DNA of 64,000 bases from Martelella mediterranea (GTDB taxonomy: Bacteria; Pseudomonadota; Alphaproteobacteria; Rhizobiales; Rhizobiaceae), in contig NZ_JAINWJ010000004.1 of the NCBI RefSeq assembly GCF_021021415.1, positions 62,001 to 126,000 of the forward strand. The letters run 5' to 3'. Numbering within the stretch: the first letter of the stretch is position 1; each line of letters begins with the position of its first letter. Position numbers and translations under genes: made by a program. The notes under the pieces are model-generated. The model was not told where the DNA came from. It did no database searches and saw only the letters and a list, made by a program, of their open reading frames with translations. Below are positions 1 to 9,566 of the stretch, piece by piece.

Positions 1-25
1 GAGACCGGGCGCGCGACCCCGATGA
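1..25 (+). CDS. 3' tip of an upstream gene (partial)
   Basis: In the frame beginning at base 2 an open frame runs to a TGA at 23-25, which overlaps the ATG of the next gene at 22 as ATGA. This overlap is the usual arrangement for translationally coupled genes in this window, so a gene upstream of the window probably ends here. Only about seven residues are visible and no function can be given. Confidence 0.3.
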
Positions 26-1671
26 AGGCGCGGGTTCTGATAGCGGGCGCGGGCCCCGTCGGCCTGACGCTCGCCAATTATCTTGGCGGCTATGGTGTCG
101 AGACGATCGTGATCGAGGCGCTGCCGGAGCTGATCGACTATCCGCGCGCCATCGGCATTGACGATGAGGCGATGCGCACGATGCAGGGCATCGGGCTTGC
201 CGACAGGATCGAGCCGCACACCACGCCCTTGCACTGGATGCGGTTCCTGACCGCGAAGGGGCGTTGCTGGGCCTCTCTCGAGCCGAAAACCGACGAGTTC
301 GGCTGGTCGCGTCGCAACGCCTTCATCCAGCCGCAGGCCGACCGGATTCTCTATGAGGGCCTTTCCCGCTACAGCCACGTGAAGGTCTTGTTTGCCACCG
401 CATTCAAAAGCCTGAAGCAGGACGCCGAAGGCGTGGTCGCGACGGTGGAAGGCCCGGATGGTCCCTTCACCATTAGCGCGGACTATATGGTCGGCGCTGA
501 TGGCGGCCGCAGCCCGGTCCGCGAGGCATTGGGCCTTGCCTTCGAAGGTAAAACCGCCGCCAATCAATGGATGGTCGTCGATGTCGAGAACGATCCCGTC
601 GGTACGCCCAATGTCTACCTGGTTTGCGATCCGAAGCGGCCTTACGTCTCCGCCGCATTGCCGCACGGCGTGCGCCGTTTCGAATTCATGGTGATGAAGG
701 ATGAGGACGAAGCCCATTTCGAGCGTCCCGACGTCATGCGCGCCCTGCTTGCCAAGGTTCTGGAAAAGCCGGAAGAGGCAAAGCTGATCCGCCGCCGCAT
801 CTACAATCACAATGCCAGGCTTGCCAATCGCTTCCGCGTGGGGCGGGTCATGCTCGCCGGCGACGCCGCCCATATCATGCCGGTCTGGCAGGGGCAGGGC
901 TATAACAGCGGCATTCGCGACGCCGCCAATCTCGGCTGGAAGCTGGCCATGGTGGTGAATGGTCGTCTGGGCCCGGACATTCTCGATACCTATGAGAGCG
1001 AGCGGCGCAGCCACGCCAAGGCGATGATCGACCTCTCGGTCATGGTCGGCAAGGTGTTCAATCCGCCGTATGCGTTTCTCGGCACGGTGCGCGATGGCGT
1101 CACCCGGTTCCTGAACCTGTTTCCTGCCGTCAAGCGCTACATCGTCGAGATGCGCTTCAAGCCGATGCCGCGTTTTACCGAAGGCGCGCTGGTTCCAAGT
1201 CGCGTCAAAAGCAAGGAAAGCCCGGTCGGTCGCCTGTTCATCCAGCCGCGCGTGCGCACCATTGCGGGTGAGGTCAGGCGAATGGACGACCTGATCGGTC
1301 CTAATTTCGCAATCCTTTCCTGGGGCAACAATCCGCTGCAATATATGGATGCCGACCAGATCGCGATGTGGCAGGCGCTCGGCGCGGTCTTCATCTGCGT
1401 CAAGCCCGACGTGCAGCTCGGGGTCAGGCCTGATGAGGCGCTCGGCTTCGGCACCGACGCGATGAACGGCGTCGTCGAGATCGGCGATCGGCAGGGCCGG
1501 CTGAAGGAATGGTTCGGCAATTGGCCGGAATCGGTCGTTTTCCTGCGACCGGACCGGGTGGTGGCGGCAACCGCCACGCCTCTGACCGTGACTGAAGTGT
1601 CGCGCTCGCTGGCGCGCGCCATGTCCTATCCTGGCAGACCGCAGCCGATGACCCTGGCGAGGGAGGTGTGA
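22..1671 (+). CDS. mhpA: FAD-dependent aromatic monooxygenase, MhpA-like 3-(3-hydroxyphenyl)propionate hydroxylase
   Basis: A 549-residue flavoprotein of the aromatic-ring hydroxylase (PHBH/MhpA) family, which uses NAD(P)H and O2 to hydroxylate a phenolic ring to a catechol. Seen: FAD dinucleotide motif GAGPVG at residues 9-14, the DG motif VGADGGRS near 157, and the FAD ribityl motif GDAAH near 280 followed by [13 protein letters not shown]. Length matches MhpA. It is followed by mhpD-, mhpF- and mhpE-like genes, which supports a meta-cleavage pathway for a hydroxyphenylpropionate-like acid. The exact substrate is inferred from context. Ring-cleavage dioxygenase and hydrolase genes are not in the window. 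Confidence 0.8.
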   Translation: MKARVLIAGAGPVGLTLANYLGGYGVETIVIEALPELIDYPRAIGIDDEAMRTMQGIGLADRIEPHTTPLHWMRFLTAKGRCWASLEPKTDEFGWSRRNAFIQPQADRILYEGLSRYSHVKVLFATAFKSLKQDAEGVVATVEGPDGPFTISADYMVGADGGRSPVREALGLAFEGKTAANQWMVVDVENDPVGTPNVYLVCDPKRPYVSAALPHGVRRFEFMVMKDEDEAHFERPDVMRALLAKVLEKPEEAKLIRRRIYNHNARLANRFRVGRVMLAGDAAHIMPVWQGQGYNSGIRDAANLGWKLAMVVNGRLGPDILDTYESERRSHAKAMIDLSVMVGKVFNPPYAFLGTVRDGVTRFLNLFPAVKRYIVEMRFKPMPRFTEGALVPSRVKSKESPVGRLFIQPRVRTIAGEVRRMDDLIGPNFAILSWGNNPLQYMDADQIAMWQALGAVFICVKPDVQLGVRPDEALGFGTDAMNGVVEIGDRQGRLKEWFGNWPESVVFLRPDRVVAATATPLTVTEVSRSLARAMSYPGRPQPMTLAREV

Positions 1672-1673
1672 TC

Positions 1674-2471
1674 ATGGTCGATCCCGCACTGGTCAGCCAG
1701 CTTGCAGAGGCGCTTGTTGCCGCCGAGGAAACGGCAAAGCCCATTGCCCCTATTCGCGATACCATGCCCGACGATGGCGGTGAAACCGCCTATGCGGTCC
1801 AGCGCGCCAATGTCGAGCATTGGGTGTCGTCCGGTCGCCGGATCGTCGGTCGCAAGATCGGGCTGACGGCCAAGGCCGTGCAGGCGCAGCTCGGCGTCGA
1901 TCAGCCGGACTTCGGCACGCTTTTCGCCGACATGATCTATGGCGATGACGAGGAGATACCGTTTGCGCGGGTAATGCAGCCGAAGGCCGAGGCGGAAATC
2001 GCGCTGGTGCTGAAGGCCGACCTACCGGCGGCCGATACGACGCTGGTCGAGTTGATCCGCGCCGTCGATTTCGCCCTTCCCGCGATCGAGGTCGTCGGCA
2101 GCCGGATTGCGGACTGGAACATCCGCTTCAACGACACGGTTGCCGACAATGCATCGTCCGGGCTCGTGGTTCTGGGCGGGGTTCCGGTGCCGCTTGCCGG
2201 CCTTGATCTCAAAACCCTGTCAATGGCCATGACCCGGAACGGCGAAATGGTTTCGACCGGTTCCGGCGCGGCCTGCCTCGGCCATCCGCTCAACGCGGCG
2301 CTGTGGCTGGCGCGCAAAATGGCTGCCTTTGGAACACCGCTTCTGGCCGGCGATCTCATCATGACCGGCGCGCTCGGGCCCATGGCCCCGGTTTCCCCCG
2401 GAGACCAGTTCGAGGCCGACATTGAAGGCCTTGGGTCGGTTCGCGCCGCTTTCGGCAACAATCTGGACTGA
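1674..2471 (+). CDS. mhpD: 2-keto-4-pentenoate hydratase (MhpD-like)
   Basis: About 265 residues of the hydratase/decarboxylase family (MhpD, DmpE, DmpH), which hydrates 2-hydroxypenta-2,4-dienoate to 4-hydroxy-2-oxovalerate. Seen: the family metal-site stretch [10 protein letters not shown] near residue 105, then AIEVVGSRI and the glycine-rich C-terminal half. Both GTG 1668 and ATG 1674 are in frame; GGGAGG at 1661-1666 leaves only one base before the GTG but seven before the ATG, so ATG 1674 is chosen. It follows mhpA directly. The related 4-oxalocrotonate decarboxylase cannot be excluded, but the downstream MhpF and MhpE partners favour the hydratase. Confidence 0.8.
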   Translation: MVDPALVSQLAEALVAAEETAKPIAPIRDTMPDDGGETAYAVQRANVEHWVSSGRRIVGRKIGLTAKAVQAQLGVDQPDFGTLFADMIYGDDEEIPFARVMQPKAEAEIALVLKADLPAADTTLVELIRAVDFALPAIEVVGSRIADWNIRFNDTVADNASSGLVVLGGVPVPLAGLDLKTLSMAMTRNGEMVSTGSGAACLGHPLNAALWLARKMAAFGTPLLAGDLIMTGALGPMAPVSPGDQFEADIEGLGSVRAAFGNNLD

Positions 2472-2543
2472 ACAGCAAGCCGGACCGGGTTTTCATGGAG
2501 GAGGCCCGGCTGCCGCCATCATTTTTTGAGGAGGAAGACCAAA

Positions 2544-3722
2544 ATGATCAAACGCAGATATTTTCTCGGTGCGGCCCTGGCTGCAACCGCGCTGACGGCA
2601 GGGTTTCCAGCCTTGGCAGCGGACGATACCGTCAAGGTTGGCGTGGTTTTGTCGCTGTCCGGGCCGTTCAGCATTTACGGCACCCAGATGCAAAACGGCA
2701 TCGACCTGTTCATGAAGCAGTATGGCGATGAGGTTGCGGGCAAGAAGATAGAACTGATCATCAAGGATGACGGCGGTATCGCCCCCGATCGCGCCCGCCG
2801 CGCCGTTCAGGATCTTCTCGTGCGCGATCGCGTCGACGTTCTGGCAGGCTTCACCTTTACGGCGTCAGCCATGGCCTCCGCGCCGCTTGCTGAGAAAACC
2901 AAAACGGCAATGATCGTGATGAACGCATCATCGTCGCATATCACCGATGCCAACCCCTATATGATCCGCGTCGGCCAGACCCTGCCGCAGATCACCGAGC
3001 CGGCCGGCCGCTTTGCCGCCGAACAGGGCTATGAAAACGTCTATACGCTGGTGGCCGACATCACCGCCGGTCACGATGCGGAAACGGCCTTCATTCGCGG
3101 GTTGACGACCAATGGCGGCACTGTTGCGGGAAGCCTGCGGGTTCCGGCGCAGAACCCCGATTTCGCGCCGTTCATCCAGCGCATCAAGGACGCCAAGCCG
3201 GATGCGGTGTTCGTCTGGCTGCCGCCGGGCGAGGCGACGATCAACTTCATCAAGGAGTTTGACCAGCGCGGCCTCAAGGAAGCGGGCATTACCATGCTGG
3301 GCACGGGCGATCTCACCGACGAACTGACCATCCGCCAGACCGGCGATGCCGGGCTCGGCGTGGTGACCACCGGCCATTATGCGATGGCGCATGAATCCGA
3401 CCTCAATCGGGAATTCGTGGAAGCCTATCTTGCCGCCTATCCCGATGATCCGTGGCCGAATTTCCTCTCGGTTTCCGCCTATGACGGCATGGCCGCGCTT
3501 TACTATGCGCTGGAAAAGACCGGCGGCGATGCCTCGGGTCCGGCCATTGCCGAGGCGCTGAAGGGCGCGACCCTAGAAAGCCCGCGCGGGCCGATCGCCA
3601 TCGACCCGGAAAACCGCGACATCGTTCAGACCATCTATGTCCGCAAGGTCGAGGCGGTCGACGGAAATCTCGCCAATGTCGAGTTTTTCGAATTTCCCGA
3701 AAGCCGGGACATGACGCCCTGA
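2544..3722 (+). CDS. ABC transporter substrate-binding protein, branched-chain amino acid (LivJ) type
   Basis: A 392-residue periplasmic binding protein of the type I Liv/amide-binding family. Seen: signal peptide with RR near the N-terminus, hydrophobic core to about residue 26 (FPALAAD), then VKVGVVLSLSGPFSIYG typical of the family. A TTG at 2526 would add six residues, but GAGGAGGAAG lies just before ATG 2544, so that start is used. It heads a SBP-permease-permease-ATPase-ATPase set inside an aromatic catabolic cluster; Liv-type importers in such clusters usually carry aromatic acids, so an aromatic substrate is inferred here rather than leucine. Confidence 0.88.
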   Translation: MIKRRYFLGAALAATALTAGFPALAADDTVKVGVVLSLSGPFSIYGTQMQNGIDLFMKQYGDEVAGKKIELIIKDDGGIAPDRARRAVQDLLVRDRVDVLAGFTFTASAMASAPLAEKTKTAMIVMNASSSHITDANPYMIRVGQTLPQITEPAGRFAAEQGYENVYTLVADITAGHDAETAFIRGLTTNGGTVAGSLRVPAQNPDFAPFIQRIKDAKPDAVFVWLPPGEATINFIKEFDQRGLKEAGITMLGTGDLTDELTIRQTGDAGLGVVTTGHYAMAHESDLNREFVEAYLAAYPDDPWPNFLSVSAYDGMAALYYALEKTGGDASGPAIAEALKGATLESPRGPIAIDPENRDIVQTIYVRKVEAVDGNLANVEFFEFPESRDMTP

Positions 3723-3733
3723 GGCCAGGGACG

Positions 3734-3750
3734 GGGCGGCCCTGCCGCCC
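3734..3750 (+). terminator. Intercistronic hairpin after the binding-protein gene
   Basis: GGGCGGC (3734-3740), loop CCT, GCCGCCC (3744-3750) forms a perfect 7-bp GC stem just after the binding-protein stop codon, followed by a C-run and TTTT. Hairpins here commonly stabilise the 5' message or cause partial termination, giving more binding protein than permease. Function is inferred. Confidence 0.5.
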
Positions 3751-3773
3751 GCCCCCCTTTTCCGGAGCTTTGA

Positions 3774-4640
3774 ATGGCAGGTAATATTGTCGGCATTCTC
3801 TTCGACGGACTGGCCTATGGCAGCTTGCTGTTTCTGGTCGGCGTCGGGCTTTCCATCACCATGGGACTGATGAATTTCATCAATCTGGCCCATGGGTCGT
3901 TCGCCATGATCGGCGGTTACGCAAGCGTCTATCTGGCCAACAGGGCGGGTATTCCCTTTCTCGCCACCCTGCCGCTCGCCTTTGTGGCTGCGGGGCTCTG
4001 CGGTATCATCGCCGAGCGGCTTCTGTTTCAACGGCTCTACAAGGCGCCGCATCTCGACCAGATGCTGTTTACCGTCGGTTTCGTGTTCTCCTCGATTGCA
4101 GCCGCGCATTATTTCTTCGGCGCGTCGCAGCAGTTCGTTGCAATGCCGGACATGCTGCAGGGGCAGGTCCGGTTCATGGGCGTGGATTTCGGTAAGTACC
4201 GGCTGCTTCTGATCGCCTTTGTTGCCGCCGTCACGCTGGCGCTCCACCTGATGCTGTCGAAGACCCGCTTCGGCGCGGAAATCCGCGCCGCCGTCGACAA
4301 TCAGGATGCGGCGGCGGGCCTCGGCATCAATGTCAATCTGGTGTTCGCGCTGTGCTTCGCGCTGGGTACCGGCCTTGCCGGTCTCGGCGGCGCGCTGGGC
4401 GTGGAAGTGCTTGGGCTCGATCCGACCTTCCCGCTGAAATACATGGTCTATTTCCTGCTGGTCGTGGTTGTCGGCGGCGCAGGCTCGATCAAGGGGCCGT
4501 TGACCGCCGCATTGCTGCTTGGTGTTTTCGATGTCGCGGGCAAGTATTTCGTGCCGGAAATCGGCGCCTTCATCATCTATGTCATGATGATCGTGCTGCT
4601 GATCGCGTTTCCCTCCGGTCTTGGGGGTAAGCGCGCATGA
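3774..4640 (+). CDS. Liv-type ABC transporter permease (LivH-like)
   Basis: A 288-residue inner-membrane permease of the LivH family. Seen: about eight hydrophobic segments, the N-terminal block LMNFINLAHGSFAMIGGY characteristic of LivH, and the conserved cytoplasmic stretch MVYFLLVVVVGGAGSIKGPL near the C-terminus. GGAG at 3764-3767 precedes ATG 3774. Its end overlaps the next permease by 4 bp. It forms half of the transmembrane channel of the importer in this operon. Confidence 0.9.
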   Translation: MAGNIVGILFDGLAYGSLLFLVGVGLSITMGLMNFINLAHGSFAMIGGYASVYLANRAGIPFLATLPLAFVAAGLCGIIAERLLFQRLYKAPHLDQMLFTVGFVFSSIAAAHYFFGASQQFVAMPDMLQGQVRFMGVDFGKYRLLLIAFVAAVTLALHLMLSKTRFGAEIRAAVDNQDAAAGLGINVNLVFALCFALGTGLAGLGGALGVEVLGLDPTFPLKYMVYFLLVVVVGGAGSIKGPLTAALLLGVFDVAGKYFVPEIGAFIIYVMMIVLLIAFPSGLGGKRA

Positions 4641-5650
4641 CAATCCGTTTTCAGGCCGTCCAAAAGCTGGCATCGCCGCGTCCGCGCCTTGCCGAAATTG
4701 TCTTCTGGCTGCTGCCGGCCGCCCTCTATTTCCTGCTGCCTTTCGACCGGGCGCTCGTTCTGTCACTGATGACCTATGCCATCGCGGTCCTGGGCCTCGA
4801 TCTGGTGCTCGGCTATGCCGGCATCGTGTCGCTCGGCCATGCCGCCTTTTTCGGCATCGGGGCCTATACGGCTGGGCTCCTGTCCGTTCATGGCTGGCGC
4901 GAGCCCTTGAGCGGGCTTCTGATCGCTGGTGCCCTGACGCTCGCGATCGGTTATCTGACGAGCTTTCTCGTCGTGCGCGGCAAGGATCTGACCCGGTTGA
5001 TGGTGACGCTCGGCATTTGTCTCGTCGCCTATGAAATCGCCAATCGCATGAGCGGGGTGACCGGCGGCGTGGACGGGCTTTCCGGCATCGAGATGGCGCC
5101 GCTTCTCGGTGTCTTCGAGTTCGATTTCTTCGGCAACACCGCCTATTGGTATGCCTATGCGGTTCTCGTGATCGTTTTCGTCGCGCTGAAGTTTTTCGCT
5201 TCCTCGCCGCTCGGCCTGTCGCTGCGCGCCATCCGCGAGGGCGTTAACCGGATGCCCGCCCTTGGCGCGTCGGTCAACAACCGGTTGCAGGTCGCCTTCA
5301 CCCTTTCGGCAGGCATTGCCGGCATTGCCGGCGGCCTCATGGCGCAGACGACGCAATTCGTCGGCGTCGATTCCCTTTCGGTGACCCGTTCGGCCGAATT
5401 TCTGGTGATGCTTGTCCTTGGCGGCACGGGCAGGCTTTACGGCGCGGTGATCGGCACGGCCGTGTTCGTGGTCGCCCATGATTTCCTCAATGATGTCGAT
5501 CCCGTCTACTGGGAGTTCTGGATGGGCGTTCTGCTGATGGCGGTGGTCTTTTTCCTGCGCGGCGGGCTGACCGGCGGCGCCAGCGATCTGGCGCGCTTCA
5601 TCGCATTGAAAGGCCTTCCGATCTCGCGCAAGAGGGAGCCGGCGGAATGA
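4637..5650 (+). CDS. Liv-type ABC transporter permease (LivM-like)
   Basis: A 337-residue permease of the LivM family, partner of the preceding LivH-like protein. Seen: multiple hydrophobic helices, the family motif DLVLGYAGIVSLGHAAFFG near residue 57, and the coupling-region stretch EFLVMLVLGGTGRLYG near residue 253. It overlaps the genes on both sides by 4 bp (ATGA), consistent with translational coupling. Confidence 0.9.
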   Translation: MTIRFQAVQKLASPRPRLAEIVFWLLPAALYFLLPFDRALVLSLMTYAIAVLGLDLVLGYAGIVSLGHAAFFGIGAYTAGLLSVHGWREPLSGLLIAGALTLAIGYLTSFLVVRGKDLTRLMVTLGICLVAYEIANRMSGVTGGVDGLSGIEMAPLLGVFEFDFFGNTAYWYAYAVLVIVFVALKFFASSPLGLSLRAIREGVNRMPALGASVNNRLQVAFTLSAGIAGIAGGLMAQTTQFVGVDSLSVTRSAEFLVMLVLGGTGRLYGAVIGTAVFVVAHDFLNDVDPVYWEFWMGVLLMAVVFFLRGGLTGGASDLARFIALKGLPISRKREPAE

Positions 5651-6432
5651 AACACGATACCAGTTTCCTTTCGAAAAGCGCGGGCTTTGCGCTGGCAACC
5701 GAAGGCCTGTCGAAAAGCTGGGGCGGTTTTCAGGCCAACAGCGATATCAGCTTCGCTCTGCCCACCGGCGCGCGTCATGCGCTGATCGGGCCGAATGGCG
5801 CGGGAAAGACTACCTTCATCAACATGCTGACCGGCGTGTTGGAGCCAACCGCCGGCAAGGTGTTCATCGGCGGCGAGGATGTGACGCATACCTCGCAGGA
5901 GGAGCGCGTGCGCAAGGGCATGGCCCGCACGTTTCAGATCAACACGCTGTTTCCCAAGCTCACGGTTCTCGAAAGCGTGCTGCTGGCTATCCTTGAGCGC
6001 AAGGGGCTTGCGCGGCATTGGTTCCGCCCGCTGCAAAGCCATACGGTTGAAATCGAGGAGGCGCTCGATCTGATCCAGGATCTCGGGCTTGAAAACCAGG
6101 CCGGCAGCACGGTTGAGACGCTGGCCTATGGCAAGCAGCGCCTGGTCGAGATTGCGCTGGCGCTGGCGTCGCGTCCGCATATTCTTCTGCTCGATGAGCC
6201 GGCGGCCGGCATTCCGGCGGGCGAAAGCACCGAGGTTTTCAACGTCATTGCCAGACTGCCCGCCGATGTCAGCATTCTGTTCATCGAGCACGACATGGAA
6301 CTGGTACGCCGCTTTGCCGAGCGCATCACTGTTCTGGTGTCGGGCAGGGTGCTGACCGAAGGAACCCCGGACGAGATCATGAGCGACCGGCGCGTGCGCG
6401 AAGTCTATCTCGGGGAGGGCGGCCATGACTGA
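5647..6432 (+). CDS. Liv-type ABC transporter ATPase (LivG-like)
   Basis: A 261-residue ABC ATPase. Seen: Walker A GPNGAGKT near residue 55, TFQINTLF as the Q-loop region typical of LivG, a weak signature sequence (TLAYGKQRLVEIALAL in place of LSGGQ, a common LivG form), Walker B ILLLDEPAAG, and the switch histidine in FIEHDM. It starts in an ATGA overlap with the LivM-like gene and overlaps the next ATPase by 8 bp. It powers uptake with its LivF-like partner. Confidence 0.9.
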   Translation: MKHDTSFLSKSAGFALATEGLSKSWGGFQANSDISFALPTGARHALIGPNGAGKTTFINMLTGVLEPTAGKVFIGGEDVTHTSQEERVRKGMARTFQINTLFPKLTVLESVLLAILERKGLARHWFRPLQSHTVEIEEALDLIQDLGLENQAGSTVETLAYGKQRLVEIALALASRPHILLLDEPAAGIPAGESTEVFNVIARLPADVSILFIEHDMELVRRFAERITVLVSGRVLTEGTPDEIMSDRRVREVYLGEGGHD

Positions 6433-7129
6433 ACTTCTGACCCTTGAGGGCGTTTGCGCCGGCTATGGCGAGGCCAGCGTGCTCGACAATGTCTCGTTTT
6501 CCATGGCAGGCGGCGACAGTATCGCGCTTTTAGGACGTAACGGCGTCGGCAAGTCGACGCTGATGCGCACGCTGATGGGGCTGACGCGCCATCAGGCGGG
6601 TGTGATCCGTTTCAACGGCGACGATATCACCGCGCTTGCCACGCATAAACGCGCCCATGCCGGTCTCGGCTGGGTGCCGCAGGAGCGGGCGATGTTTCCC
6701 TCGCTCACCGTCGAGGAACACCTGACGACGGTGGCGCGACCGGGGCCGTGGGATCTCGGCGCGGTCTATGAGGTGTTTCCGCGCCTCAAGGAACGCCGCG
6801 CCAATATGGGCAACCAGCTTTCCGGCGGCGAACAGCAGATGCTGGCGATCGCCCGCGCGCTGATGACCAATCCGCGCCTGCTGCTGCTGGATGAGCCGAT
6901 GGAAGGCCTTGCGCCGATCATCATTCAAGAACTGGCCGATGTCGTGCGGGGGTTGATCCGCGAGCGGGGGCTCTCGGTGATCGTCGTCGAACAGCATGCG
7001 CGTCTGGCGCTGTCGATGACGGCGCGCGCCATCGTGCTCGATCGCGGGCGGATCGTCCATCAGTCGACAAGCGCGGAACTCCTCGATGATGACGAAAAGC
7101 TGAGCCGCCTCGTGGCGGTCGCCGCCTGA
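6425..7129 (+). CDS. Liv-type ABC transporter ATPase (LivF-like)
   Basis: A 234-residue ABC ATPase of the LivF family. Seen: Walker A GRNGVGKST, the LivF-specific stretch GWVPQERAMFPSLTVEEHL, ABC signature LSGGEQQMLAIARAL, Walker B LLLLDEPMEGLAP and VVEQHA with the switch histidine. It is the last gene of the importer set; mhpF begins 35 bp later, so importer and pathway genes probably share one transcript. Confidence 0.9.
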   Translation: MTELLTLEGVCAGYGEASVLDNVSFSMAGGDSIALLGRNGVGKSTLMRTLMGLTRHQAGVIRFNGDDITALATHKRAHAGLGWVPQERAMFPSLTVEEHLTTVARPGPWDLGAVYEVFPRLKERRANMGNQLSGGEQQMLAIARALMTNPRLLLLDEPMEGLAPIIIQELADVVRGLIRERGLSVIVVEQHARLALSMTARAIVLDRGRIVHQSTSAELLDDDEKLSRLVAVAA

Positions 7130-7164
7130 GCGACGGGTGAAGGATTGACGGAAAAGGACAGGTC

Positions 7165-8109
7165 ATGACGGAAAAGATCAAATGCGCGATTATCGGGTCC
7201 GGGAATATCGGCTCGGATCTGATGATCAAGGTGATGCGAACCTCCGATGTGATTGAAATGGGCGCCATGGTCGGCATCGATCCGCAGTCCGACGGTCTGG
7301 CACGGGCAAAGCGGCTTGGTGTGGCGACCACCCATGAAGGCATTGAAGGTCTTCTGAAAATGCCGGAATACAGGGATATTCAGGTCGTTTTCGACGCGAC
7401 CTCGGCGCGCGCCCACGTTTCCAACAACGCGATCCTGCAAAAGGATGGCAAGAAGGTCATCGACCTGACGCCGGCCGCGATCGGCCCGTTCACCATTCCG
7501 GCGATCAATGGCGATGCCAATATCGACGAGCCCAACGTCAATATGGTCACCTGCGGCGGTCAGGCGACGATCCCGATGGTTCATGCCGTGTCGCGGGTTT
7601 CGGCCCGCACCGTCTATGGCGAGATCGTTGCCTCGATCGCCTCGAAATCCGCCGGTCCGGGCACCCGTGCGAATATCGACGAGTTCACCGAAACCACGTC
7701 GAAAGCGATCGAGCTTCTGGGCGGGGCCGAACGCGGCAAGGCAATCATCATTCTCAATCCCGCCGAACCGCCGCTGATCATGCGCGATACCGTTTTCGTG
7801 CTGTCGCAGGGGGCGTCGCGGGACGATATCGAGCGTTCGGTTGCCGAGATGGCCGAGACGGTCCGTGGTTATGTGCCCGGATACCGGCTGAAGCAGCGCG
7901 TCCAGTTCGAGGAAATCGGCGACACCCAGCCGGTGCGGATACCGGGTATCGGCCTCGCCACGGGTTTGAAGACAACGATCTTTCTGGAGGTGGAAGGGGC
8001 GGCCCACTATCTGCCCGCCTATGCCGGAAACCTCGACATCATGACGTCCGCGGCGCTCAGAACCGCCAATCACTGGGCCGCGAAAAACATCAGGGAAAGG
8101 GCTGCGTGA
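7165..8109 (+). CDS. mhpF: Acetaldehyde dehydrogenase (acetylating), MhpF
   Basis: A 314-residue enzyme that converts acetaldehyde, NAD+ and CoA to acetyl-CoA, taking acetaldehyde by channelling from the MhpE aldolase. Seen: NAD-binding GSGNIG at residues 11-16, the catalytic-cysteine block [14 protein letters not shown] with Cys130, and MSSA-type C-terminal sequence MTSAALRTA. Length is typical of MhpF/DmpF. AGGACAGG precedes ATG 7165. The stop codon overlaps the aldolase start (ATGA at 8109), the usual coupling for these two subunits. Confidence 0.93.
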   Translation: MTEKIKCAIIGSGNIGSDLMIKVMRTSDVIEMGAMVGIDPQSDGLARAKRLGVATTHEGIEGLLKMPEYRDIQVVFDATSARAHVSNNAILQKDGKKVIDLTPAAIGPFTIPAINGDANIDEPNVNMVTCGGQATIPMVHAVSRVSARTVYGEIVASIASKSAGPGTRANIDEFTETTSKAIELLGGAERGKAIIILNPAEPPLIMRDTVFVLSQGASRDDIERSVAEMAETVRGYVPGYRLKQRVQFEEIGDTQPVRIPGIGLATGLKTTIFLEVEGAAHYLPAYAGNLDIMTSAALRTANHWAAKNIRERAA

Positions 8110-9146
8110 TGAGCCGAGCCAACAAGGACAAACTCTATATTCAGGATGTGACGCTGCGTGACGGCATGCATGCGATGCGCCATCAATACAGCCTCGATGA
8201 TGTCCGCGACATCGCCCGCGCGCTGGACCGGGCCGGGGTTGATGCGATCGAGATCACCCATGGCGATGGTCTCGCGGGCTCGACCTTCAATTACGGCTTT
8301 GGCCGTCATGATGATGTCGATTGGATCGCGGCGGTTGCCGAGGTATGCGAGAATGCCGCCGTCACCGTCCTGCTGCTGCCCGGCATCGGAACCGTGCATG
8401 AGCTCGAACAGGCCCATCAGGCGGGCGCGCGCTCGGTGCGGATCGCGACCCATTGCACCGAGGCGGATGTCTCGCGCCAGCATATCGAGGCGGCGCGCGC
8501 GCTCGGCATGGATACGGTGGGTTTTCTGATGATGGCGCATATGGCGGAGCCTGCAAAGCTTGCTGAGCAGGCAAGGCTGATGGAAAGCTATGGCGCGGAA
8601 TGTGTCTACGTGACCGATTCCGCCGGTGCGCTGCTGCCGGACCAGTATCGCGACCGCGTTACGGCGCTGCGTGACGCGCTGAAGCCTGAAACCGAGGTCG
8701 GCGTCCACACCCATCACAATCTGGCGCTGGGCATCGCCAACGCCGTTGCCGGCATCGAGGCGGGCGCCGTTCGCGTCGATGCCTCGCTTGCGGGTATGGG
8801 CGCGGGAGCGGGCAATGCACCGCTTGAAGTGCTGATTGCCGTCCTCAACCGGATGGAGATCGACACGGGCTGCGACCTGTTCGCGCTGATGGATGCCGCC
8901 GACGATCTGGTGCGCCCGTTGCAGGAACGGCCGGTGCGCGTCGACCGCGAAAGCCTGTCACTCGGCTATGCCGGTGTCTATTCCAGCTTCCTGCGGCACG
9001 CCGAAAACGCCTCAAAGACCTACGGCGTCGATGCACGCGACATCCTGATCGAACTCGGAGAGCGCCGGATGATTGGCGGCCAGGAAGACATGATCGTCGA
9101 TGTCGCGCTCGACATGCTTGAAACGCGCCGGATACGCTCGGCCTGA
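8109..9146 (+). CDS. mhpE: 4-hydroxy-2-oxovalerate aldolase, MhpE
   Basis: A 345-residue DRE-TIM class II aldolase that cleaves 4-hydroxy-2-oxovalerate into pyruvate and acetaldehyde in a complex with MhpF. Seen: VTLRDGMHA with Arg17, Asp18 and His21 at the positions known for catalysis in DmpG, and the metal-ligand histidines in GVHTHHN. GTG 8106 and ATG 8109 are both possible; ATG 8109 gives the common ATGA overlap with mhpF. It is the last pathway gene; the next gene is a regulator with its own promoter. Confidence 0.93.
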   Translation: MSRANKDKLYIQDVTLRDGMHAMRHQYSLDDVRDIARALDRAGVDAIEITHGDGLAGSTFNYGFGRHDDVDWIAAVAEVCENAAVTVLLLPGIGTVHELEQAHQAGARSVRIATHCTEADVSRQHIEAARALGMDTVGFLMMAHMAEPAKLAEQARLMESYGAECVYVTDSAGALLPDQYRDRVTALRDALKPETEVGVHTHHNLALGIANAVAGIEAGAVRVDASLAGMGAGAGNAPLEVLIAVLNRMEIDTGCDLFALMDAADDLVRPLQERPVRVDRESLSLGYAGVYSSFLRHAENASKTYGVDARDILIELGERRMIGGQEDMIVDVALDMLETRRIRSA

Positions 9147-9513
9147 CGACCATTGCAAGAAATACGCCCGCTTTATCCTCCTTCGTCCATCTCGACGGAA
9201 GGCATGAATGCGTTTGTCTTCAAGCGATTAAGGCTGGTGCCGAGATGTTCACGGTTGCGGGTATTTCGCGCAACCGGTTCGCGCTCCGCGCGGGGAGGGA
9301 GCGCATAAACCTCACGCGCATATATGCTTGGGACAATCGAGAGCCCGGCGGCTTCAGGTCTTTTCCGTTTCCCGGAATCCGTGCGCTTGGACATAACGCC
9401 TCGATATAAACGACCCGAAACCTCAAAGCCGAAAAATTGGGCGATCAATTTTCGGAGCTGGGACGCCTGACCCTGCTGTTCGCCTCTGTTTTCGTTTATT
9501 TTCGACAGTCGAA
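9147..9513 (+). other. Intergenic region without a supported gene
   Basis: About 370 bases between the mhpE-like gene and the promoter of the GntR gene. An open frame on the minus strand (9173-9553) encodes nothing I recognise and has a low-complexity arginine-rich middle. A weak bulged stem, CCTTCGTC with GACGGAAGG at about 9180-9202, may mark the operon end but has no T-run. The stretch becomes AT-richer towards 9510. Confidence 0.4.
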
Positions 9514-9554
9514 TTGACAATACTGAGGCCTGCACGCAATATTGGTCAGCCAAT
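9514..9554 (+). promoter_or_regulatory. Sigma70-type promoter overlapping a GntR operator
   Basis: TTGACA at 9514-9519, a 17-base spacer and CAATAT at 9537-9542 make a good housekeeping promoter. The -10 box runs into the near-palindrome ATTGGTCAGCCAAT (9541-9554), which resembles the TTGGT-N-ACCAA sites bound by FadR-type GntR regulators. A second partial half-site (GGCCAATAT, 9569-9577) overlaps the gene start. The layout suggests autorepression by the regulator encoded just downstream. Confidence 0.6.
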
Positions 9555-9566
9555 TTTCATTTTTGG

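Noticed and set aside
3573-4766. A 397-residue minus-strand frame opposite the LivH-like gene
   Set aside because: Antisense shadow of a recognised permease; no motifs and strongly biased composition.
9173-9553. A 126-residue minus-strand frame between mhpE and the GntR gene
   Set aside because: No recognisable motif, low-complexity middle, and its start would lie in the promoter/operator of the GntR gene.
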